Assembly (NCBI GenBank): GCA_015490115.1
Contig: WFYM01000089.1
Span: forward strand, 1-12,573
Direction: 5' to 3'
Source: Aquificaceae bacterium
GTDB taxonomy: Bacteria > Aquificota > Aquificia > Aquificales > Aquificaceae
DNA length: 12,573 nucleotides
The notes under the pieces are model-generated. The model worked only from the letters and a program-made list of their open reading frames with translations, did no database searches and was not told where the DNA came from. Shown here one piece after another: positions 7,734 through 12,573 of this stretch. The translations under genes were made by a program, and so were the position numbers. Numbering within the stretch: the stretch's first letter is position 1; the number at the start of each line of letters is the position of its first letter.

Positions 7734-8504
7734 GGAGGGTTTACCGTCCGGACCAACGTAGCAGACCGGCATGGATTTTGTGTTGTGAGCGTAGCCGAGG
7801 TTCCCCTCAAGGTCCAGAGCTACGACACCTCCTTTCCCTTTTGTTCTCCTCAGGAGAAGGTCGATCCCGGCTTCGCAAGCCTTCATAGGAGAAAGACCGA
7901 GGTCTATGAGGCTCACAACGAAGAAAGAGAGGCACACCTTGATTATCTCGTCCCCATCACCTGTCGCCGAAGCACCTCCCCTCCCCCAAGCGTACGTCCC
8001 AGCCCCTATCACAGCTGAGTCCCCTACCCTCCCGGGTAGCTTCCCCTTTATACCTCCCGTTGAGGTTCCCGCAACTACCAGCCTCCCGTCAGTCACAACA
8101 CACCCTACCGTATCTCCCGAACCCTCTTCTGACCCTTCAAGTTCAAGGTTCCCTTCGAGACCAACTATCAGCGTGTGCTTCGTCTTCTCCATCACCCACC
8201 TCGCGAGGGATATGGGGTTTTTAACACCTTTCACAGCTCCGACAGCCCCGGCTCTTCCGTCGCTCACCATAATTGAGGCGTCCATCTCTACCTCACCCCT
8301 TGAGTTCCTCACAGAACCCCTCCCCGCGTTGAAGAGACCGCTGTCCTCGAGGACCTTCACAGCTTCTTCGCAGGCATCGACCACCTTACCGGATCTCAAG
8401 AGTTCCGCACCCTTGAGAGCAGACTCCTTCAGGACCTCCTTAACATCCTTTAGCTTCTCCCTTTTCCACTTCCCAGCACCCCCGTGGACGACGATAGCGC
8501 CCAT
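7671..8504 (-). CDS. iaaA: Isoaspartyl peptidase / L-asparaginase, Ntn-hydrolase (type 2)
   Basis: 277 residues from the ATG at 8504, chosen because MGAIVVHGGAG is the canonical N-terminus; a longer frame reaches back to 8591 into the divergent gene. The enzyme self-cleaves ahead of a threonine to form alpha and beta chains, then hydrolyses beta-aspartyl dipeptides and asparagine. NAGRGSV at 59-65 is the family glycine motif. The nucleophile is T132 in GDTVGCV; T149 and GG in TSTGG, R159 and D162 in GRVGD, and TGDGD at 181-185 match substrate-binding positions of E. coli IaaA. With 131 residues before the nucleophile, the alpha chain is shorter than in E. coli (about 178), probably lacking most of the flexible linker. 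The last 20 residues (258-277), mostly an acidic tail beyond the usual family end, are encoded opposite the MFS stop region. No Shine-Dalgarno. Confidence 0.93.
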   Translation of the reverse strand: MGAIVVHGGAGKWKREKLKDVKEVLKESALKGAELLRSGKVVDACEEAVKVLEDSGLFNAGRGSVRNSRGEVEMDASIMVSDGRAGAVGAVKGVKNPISLARWVMEKTKHTLIVGLEGNLELEGSEEGSGDTVGCVVTDGRLVVAGTSTGGIKGKLPGRVGDSAVIGAGTYAWGRGGASATGDGDEIIKVCLSFFVVSLIDLGLSPMKACEAGIDLLLRRTKGKGGVVALDLEGNLGYAHNTKSMPVCYVGPDGKPSLLGFEVEEETEEGNEGHESR

Positions 8505-8507
8505 AAC

Positions 8508-8516
8508 TGATAAAAT
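8508..8516 (+). promoter_or_regulatory. Extended -10 promoter for the UXS gene, in a shared divergent promoter
   Basis: TGATAAAAT fits the extended -10 form TGn-TAnAAT. Its last base lies 10 nt before the ATG at 8527, so the predicted mRNA leader is only a few nucleotides; no Shine-Dalgarno is present. On the other strand the same bases read TATTTT (8517-8512), 7 nt before the peptidase ATG at 8504, a possible -10 for a leaderless message. The whole divergent gap is 22 bp. Confidence 0.5.
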
Positions 8517-8526
8517 AGACCCTCTA

Positions 8527-9474
8527 ATGAGGGTCCTCATAACCGGAGCTGCGGGATTTATAGGCTCCCACCTCTGCGAGAGGTTCCTCAATGAGGGTCA
8601 CGAGGTAATAGGTCTTGACAACTTCATAACGGGAAGACCCGAGAACATAGCCCACCTCTTCGAGAACCCCAACTTCACCTTCATAAGGTATGACGTCACG
8701 AACTTCCTTTACGTGGAAGGTAAAGTGGACCTCGTCCTCCACTTCGCCTGCCCGGCCTCTCCGGTAGACTACATGAACCACCCTATACACACGATGAAGG
8801 TGAACTCGGTAGGGACACTGAACACCCTCGGTCTCGCGAAGGAGAAGGGTTCGAGATACGTCTTCGCCTCCTCCTCAGAGGTATACGGGAACCCCGAGGT
8901 CCATCCTCAGCCTGAAACTTACTGGGGGAAGGTGAACCCCATAGGTCCGAGGAGCGTATACGACGAAGCCAAGAGGTTCTCGGAAGCCCTCACAATGGCA
9001 TACCACAGACAGCACGGTCTCGACGTCCGCATAGTTAGGATCTTCAACACCTACGGACCGAGGATGAGGAGGGACGACGGGAGGGTAATACCAACATTCA
9101 TAATACAAGCCCTGAGGGGGGAAGACCTCACCGTCCACGGGGACGGAACCCAGACGAGGAGCTTCTGCTACGTGGACGACCTCGTCGAGGGGATCTACAG
9201 GGTCGCTGTCACGGAAGGTTTGGAGGGTGAGGTCTTCAACTTGGGAAACCCGGAGGAGCATACCATACTCGACCTTGCGAAGATGGTCATAGAGATAACG
9301 AAAAGCTCGTCAGGAATAAAGTTCGTGGAAAGACGAAAGGACGATCCCGACAGAAGAAAGCCCGACATAACAAAGGCAAAGAAGCTCCTCGGCTGGGAGC
9401 CTAAGGTGAACCTTAGGGAGGGTTTGGAAAGAACCGTGGAGTGGTTCAGGAGGACCCTCCGAGGAGGACCTTAG
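8527..9474 (+). CDS. uxs: UDP-glucuronate decarboxylase (UDP-xylose synthase-like), extended SDR
   Basis: 315 residues; NAD-dependent extended short-chain dehydrogenase/reductase. UXS enzymes convert UDP-glucuronate to UDP-xylose for glycans. The Rossmann motif GAAGFIG spans residues 7-13. The catalytic set is S117 and E118 in SSSEVYG, and Y145 and K149 in SVYDEAKR. UXS-specific stretches include HFACPASPVDY (72-82), HPQPETYWGKVNPIGPRS (126-143), FNTYGPRM (173-180) and R211 in TQTRSF. Glutamate after the catalytic serine and the PQPETYWG block favour decarboxylase over dTDP-glucose 4,6-dehydratase, though relatives acting on other sugars cannot be excluded. The start MRVLITGAAG at 8527 is the natural one; the frame extends upstream only as antisense to the peptidase gene. 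No glycosyltransferase or other sugar gene lies nearby. Its 3' end overlaps the SulP gene by 29 bp. Confidence 0.88.
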   Translation: MRVLITGAAGFIGSHLCERFLNEGHEVIGLDNFITGRPENIAHLFENPNFTFIRYDVTNFLYVEGKVDLVLHFACPASPVDYMNHPIHTMKVNSVGTLNTLGLAKEKGSRYVFASSSEVYGNPEVHPQPETYWGKVNPIGPRSVYDEAKRFSEALTMAYHRQHGLDVRIVRIFNTYGPRMRRDDGRVIPTFIIQALRGEDLTVHGDGTQTRSFCYVDDLVEGIYRVAVTEGLEGEVFNLGNPEEHTILDLAKMVIEITKSSSGIKFVERRKDDPDRRKPDITKAKKLLGWEPKVNLREGLERTVEWFRRTLRGGP

Positions 9475-11515
9475 CCATCCTGAGCAGGTTCTCCGCCACC
9501 TCCTCCGCACCCTTCCCGAGGAGGACGTACCCGTTCACGGAGCCAAGACCCGTCTCTTTCCCAAGCTTCCCCGCCGACACGAAGCCGTCCTCGGAGGTGA
9601 ACACCTTCGTCGGCTTCATGTAAACCCTCCCCATCTCGTCGAGGAGGAGGTCCTCCGCGGAGATCTCAACCGCCCTTTTACCTGCGGTCATCAGGAGGGT
9701 CCTGTCACCGTTCCCTATGAAGACCTTGAGATCCCCTTTAAGGGACCTGTAGAGACTCCTCATAAGTTCCTCGTCAGCTCCTCTCAGCCTCAGAGTTTCC
9801 TTGACGGTGAGGCACTCGTCGAAGACAGCGTAGGGACAATCCTCTTTGCAGAACCTGTGGTCTATCCGGTTAAAGAGCTTGGAAACCGCAAGCCCTTTCG
9901 AAGCGAAGACCTTCTCGGTGTCCCCGAACACACCGCCCCTCAAGAGAGCTTGCCTCACTGGAGTCTTTAGGTTCACGAAGTAAACCTCAGTCCCCCTGCT
10001 TTCCAGCTCCTCCACGAACTCTTTTAGAACCTCTATAGCCGTTGCGTCCACGTGGTTTATTGACTCACCGTCTATGACGAGGAACTTAACATTTTCGAAC
10101 CCTTTTACGTTGTTCCTCAGGGCTTCAACTATATGCTCCGCGTTCGCAAAGTAAAGGGAAGCGTCAGGTCTCACGAAGAGCATCTGGGGACAGACGGGAA
10201 GGCTGTAGAGTTCAGCGTTCACGAAGGTCTTAGAACTCGGATCCCTCGTGAGGAGGACTATCCTCGGGTACATGCTCCTCCAGAGGAAGAGGATAAGGGA
10301 GAGGACTATCCCTATGAATATGGCGTAGTCGGGCTTCATGATGAAGGAGGAGGCGAATGTAACGGTAGCAACTATTCCATCCTGAGGGCTTGTCCTGTAA
10401 AGCTCAAAGAAAGCTTTCGGCTTCACTATACCGAGGACGGCGACTATGACGACAGCTGCAAGGACAGCCCTCGGCAGGTTGTAGAGGAGAGGGGCGAGGA
10501 AGAAGAGGGTGAGGATTATAAACAGACTCGTGAAGACGCTCGACATACCCGTCTTAGCCCCCGCCAAGAAGTTGACTGCACTCCTCGAAAAGGACCCGCT
10601 TACCGGATAACCTCTGAAAACGGAGTTGACGAGGTTCGCAAGACCCTGACCGACAAGTTCCTGATCGACATCGAGCTTGAACTTGGTCCTCGCAGCCATC
10701 GTCTTCGCTATAGCGTAAGCTTCCATGAAACCGATTATCGCTATCACTATAGCCTGACCCACAAGCTCCTCGAGTATGTCAGCGTCGACGGAGGGGAGGG
10801 AAGGTTTCGGGAGACCGGAAGGGATCTCCCCCACGACCTTCACACCCTTCTTTTCGAGTTCGAAGTAGTAGGAGACTAGGGTTGAGACGACTACCGCTAT
10901 CAAAGCGCCGGGGAAAAGGGGGTGTATCCTCCTCGAGAGGACTATGAAGAGGGTAGCCAGAAAGCCTATCACGGCTGTCTGGATATGGGTCTCGTCTATG
11001 TGCTTCGCTATCTCGAGGAAGTTCTTGAATACGAACTCGTGCTTTTCAACGGTTATTCCGAGGAGGTGGGGAACCTGCGTCGAGGCTATTATTATCGCCG
11101 CAGCGTTCGAAAAGCCGACTATTACCGCGTGGGAGACGAAGTTCATTATAAAGCCGAGCCTAAAGAGACCGAGGGATAGCTGGAAAAGACCGACAACCAA
11201 GGCGAGAACCGCTGCCAGCTGGACGAACTCGGGGGATTCAGGTTCAGCTATAGGCATCAGGGAGGTGAAAACGAGGAGGCTCACTATGGCTACAGGACCT
11301 GTCTGGAGCTGGGGAGAGCTTCCCCAAAGGGCTGCTACCGCAGGTGCGAGGGCTGAGGCGTAAAGACCGACAACGGGCGGAAGACCTGCGAGCATAGCGT
11401 AAGCCATAGACTGGGGAACGAGGACAACAGCTACCGTAAGACCCGCTACGAAGTCCCTGATGAGCGTGTCCCCACTTACCCTCCAACTCAGGAAGGGAAA
11501 AAGCCTGCGGACCAT
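9446..11515 (-). CDS. SulP/SLC26-family anion transporter with STAS domain and extra C-terminal domain
   Basis: 689 residues. The membrane part (about 20-415) starts with the SulP pattern DFVAGLTVAVVLVPQSMAYA and AGLPPVVGLYAS, and contains DQELVGQGLANLVNSVFRG (284-302) and SGSFSRSAVN (306-315) of the transport core. A cytosolic STAS domain follows (about 440-550; IDGESINHVDATAIEVLKEF). SulP proteins carry sulfate, bicarbonate or related anions; which one here cannot be read from sequence. After STAS comes a three-cysteine motif, C556, C560 and C568 (CKEDCPYAVFDEC), then residues 572-689 form a hydrophilic C-terminal domain I do not recognise, ending GYVLLGKGAEEVAENLLRMA. It lies 16 bp downstream of a second SulP gene, evidently one operon. 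No Shine-Dalgarno precedes the ATG at 11515, but the N-terminus MVRRLFPFLSWR fits the family. The last 29 bp overlap the UXS gene. Confidence 0.93.
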   Translation of the reverse strand: MVRRLFPFLSWRVSGDTLIRDFVAGLTVAVVLVPQSMAYAMLAGLPPVVGLYASALAPAVAALWGSSPQLQTGPVAIVSLLVFTSLMPIAEPESPEFVQLAAVLALVVGLFQLSLGLFRLGFIMNFVSHAVIVGFSNAAAIIIASTQVPHLLGITVEKHEFVFKNFLEIAKHIDETHIQTAVIGFLATLFIVLSRRIHPLFPGALIAVVVSTLVSYYFELEKKGVKVVGEIPSGLPKPSLPSVDADILEELVGQAIVIAIIGFMEAYAIAKTMAARTKFKLDVDQELVGQGLANLVNSVFRGYPVSGSFSRSAVNFLAGAKTGMSSVFTSLFIILTLFFLAPLLYNLPRAVLAAVVIVAVLGIVKPKAFFELYRTSPQDGIVATVTFASSFIMKPDYAIFIGIVLSLILFLWRSMYPRIVLLTRDPSSKTFVNAELYSLPVCPQMLFVRPDASLYFANAEHIVEALRNNVKGFENVKFLVIDGESINHVDATAIEVLKEFVEELESRGTEVYFVNLKTPVRQALLRGGVFGDTEKVFASKGLAVSKLFNRIDHRFCKEDCPYAVFDECLTVKETLRLRGADEELMRSLYRSLKGDLKVFIGNGDRTLLMTAGKRAVEISAEDLLLDEMGRVYMKPTKVFTSEDGFVSAGKLGKETGLGSVNGYVLLGKGAEEVAENLLRMAKVLLGGSS

Positions 11516-11531
11516 TCAGGGAAATTTTAAC

Positions 11532-12573
11532 CTATTTAACCGTAAGACACTCCTTAAATACCGTGTGGGGGCAACCCTCCCTGCAGAACCTGTGGTCTAT
11601 CCTCCTGAAAAGCTCCACTATTGACTGACCCTTCGAGTCGAAGACGAGGTCGTGGCGGGCAACCCTGTCGAACCCCGCATTCTCAAGAAGAGGGTAAACG
11701 TCGCAACCTATGTTGGCAAAACAAGCTTCAACGCCGAGTTCTCTCAAAGCTTTGACGAGCCTTATTATGGTCTCCGAACCCGTCGCGTCCGTGTAGTTCA
11801 CAGCCTCCATGTCAACGAGGACGAACTTTAAGGGTCCCTTAGAGAGCCTCTCCTTAGTCTTGTCTATTATGTAGTCGTAGACGTATTGAGCGTTTCCGAA
11901 GTATATTGACATGTTCGGTCTTATGTAAAGTATCTGGGGACACTCGGGAAGGTTCCTTTTTTCAGCGTTCACGAACGTGTTTGACTCCGGATCCCTCGAG
12001 AGGATAACTATCCTCGGATACATAGTCCTGTATACGAAGCCCCCGAGGGAGAGGAGAACACCGAGCGTTATGGCGACCCAAAGGTCCATGAAGAACACGG
12101 AAAGGAAGGTGACACCAGCCACAGCCCCGTCCATCCTGTTTATCCTGTAGAGCCTTACGATGTCCTGAGGTCTTATGAGGTTTATAACAGCGGAGAGGAC
12201 TACAGCGGAGAGCGTAGCCTTCGGGAGGTAGTAAAAGGCTGGAGCGAGAAAAAATAGGGTAACACCCACGAGCGAACCGGTTATCACGCTCGCGAGGGGC
12301 GACTTGGCACCGAGGGCGTAGTTTAGGGAAGATCTCGAGAAGGAACCTCCTGCCGGAAAGCCTTTGAAGAAGGAAACGGCAACGTTCGCAAGTCCTTGAC
12401 CTACGAGTTCCTGATTCGGGTCCCACCTGTCCCCAGCCTTTATTGCGAGCGTCTTCGCTATCGCGACAGCCTCTATAAGACCGAAGAAGGCGACAACGAG
12501 CGCCCCTCCCCACATCTTGCTCATCACGTGGGAGTCGATGGGGGGTATGTTAGGACTCGGAAGCCCCTGAGGG
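11532..12573 (-). CDS. Second SulP/SLC26-family anion transporter with STAS domain, N-terminus beyond right edge
   Basis: 346 residues of the C-terminal part are visible; the frame is open to the window edge, and the N-terminal half of the membrane domain lies outside. An internal GTG/ATG near 12527 is not the start, because upstream codons (GLPSPNIPPIDSHV) align with the neighbouring paralogue (GLPKPSLPSVDADI). Visible core motifs: GLIEAVAIAKT, NQELVGQGLANVAVSFFKG and GGSFSRSSLN, then YPRIVILSRDPESNTFVNAE leading into STAS (VDMEAVNYTDATGSETII). The protein ends just after the three-cysteine motif CREGCPHTVFKEC plus LTVK, so it lacks the extra domain of its downstream partner. Substrate unknown (sulfate, bicarbonate or another anion). 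It is upstream in the same minus-strand transcription unit; with both transporters side by side they may be paralogues with different affinity or partners in a heteromer. Confidence 0.92.
   Translation of the reverse strand, partial: PQGLPSPNIPPIDSHVMSKMWGGALVVAFFGLIEAVAIAKTLAIKAGDRWDPNQELVGQGLANVAVSFFKGFPAGGSFSRSSLNYALGAKSPLASVITGSLVGVTLFFLAPAFYYLPKATLSAVVLSAVINLIRPQDIVRLYRINRMDGAVAGVTFLSVFFMDLWVAITLGVLLSLGGFVYRTMYPRIVILSRDPESNTFVNAEKRNLPECPQILYIRPNMSIYFGNAQYVYDYIIDKTKERLSKGPLKFVLVDMEAVNYTDATGSETIIRLVKALRELGVEACFANIGCDVYPLLENAGFDRVARHDLVFDSKGQSIVELFRRIDHRFCREGCPHTVFKECLTVK

Noticed and set aside
7906..8526. N-terminal extension of about 207 residues on the UXS protein
   Set aside because: The frame is open, but it is antisense to the peptidase gene, Ser/Thr/Pro-rich and unrelated to any SDR; MRVLITGAAGFIG at 8527 is the canonical start with a -10 element just upstream.
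9451..9470. Hairpin CCTCC-GA-GGAGG near the UXS/SulP 3' overlap as a terminator
   Set aside because: The perfect arms leave a 2-nt loop, the longer arms need a bulge, and no T-run follows on either strand.
10133..10879. 248-codon plus-strand frame opposite the SulP gene
   Set aside because: It is opposite the conserved membrane core of SulP and is rich in Asp/Tyr/Arg, as expected for the antisense of hydrophobic codons; no ribosome binding site or motif.
11526..11541. Direct repeat TTTAACC x2 between the SulP genes
   Set aside because: Seven bases repeated once across a stop codon in an AT-rich gap; too short to distinguish from chance or to assign as an operator.
1..12573. Mobile element, phage, CRISPR or defence system
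   Set aside because: No transposase, integrase, repeat array, attachment-like repeats or toxin/antitoxin pair could be seen; base and codon use look uniform across all genes.

Overview
The window is a compact, almost fully coding stretch of bacterial chromosome, about 12.6 kb, with nine genes. It most resembles a thermophilic bacterium of the Aquificota type. This is inferred from codon and protein style (Ile mostly ATA, Arg mostly AGG/AGA, Leu often CTC; proteins rich in Glu, Lys and Arg), the purine-rich coding strands and the extremely tight packing. No 16S gene or other decisive marker is present, so the lineage is a moderate-confidence inference. No tRNA, rRNA, CRISPR array, insertion sequence or phage gene was seen.

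Layout, left to right. (1) Biotin synthase bioB, minus strand, runs off the left edge. (2) A small gamma-glutamylcyclotransferase-like gene, plus strand, diverges from bioB. (3) Convergent to it lies a two-gene minus-strand operon: an MIP18/DUF59 (SufT-like) iron-sulfur assembly protein followed by a V4R-domain protein. (4) Diverging from that operon is a plus-strand pair: the large subunit of glutamate synthase (gltB), coupled through a GTGA overlap to a UMF1/Atg22-like MFS transporter. (5) A minus-strand isoaspartyl peptidase/asparaginase overlaps the MFS tail. (6) A plus-strand UDP-glucuronate decarboxylase (UXS-like) diverges from the peptidase across only 22 bp. (7) Two tandem SulP-family anion transporters with STAS domains lie on the minus strand; the upstream one is cut by the right edge.

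Functionally the window mixes cofactor synthesis (biotin), iron-sulfur protein maturation, nitrogen assimilation (gltB) with a possible partner transporter, isopeptide/asparagine turnover, nucleotide-sugar synthesis for surface glycans, and inorganic anion uptake. It is not an obvious defence, mobile or secondary-metabolite island. The least explained elements are a three-cysteine motif placed after the STAS domain in both SulP proteins, an unrecognised C-terminal domain of about 118 residues on one of them, the DUF59-V4R pairing, and the coupling of gltB to an Atg22-like permease.

All three convergent gene pairs overlap at their 3' ends (23, 63 and 29 bp), and the three divergent gaps are 42, 95 and 22 bp. 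No intergenic stretch exceeds 100 bp. Some starts have strong Shine-Dalgarno sequences (bioB, gltB). Others have none and sit just downstream of -10-like elements, suggesting leaderless or very short-leader mRNAs.
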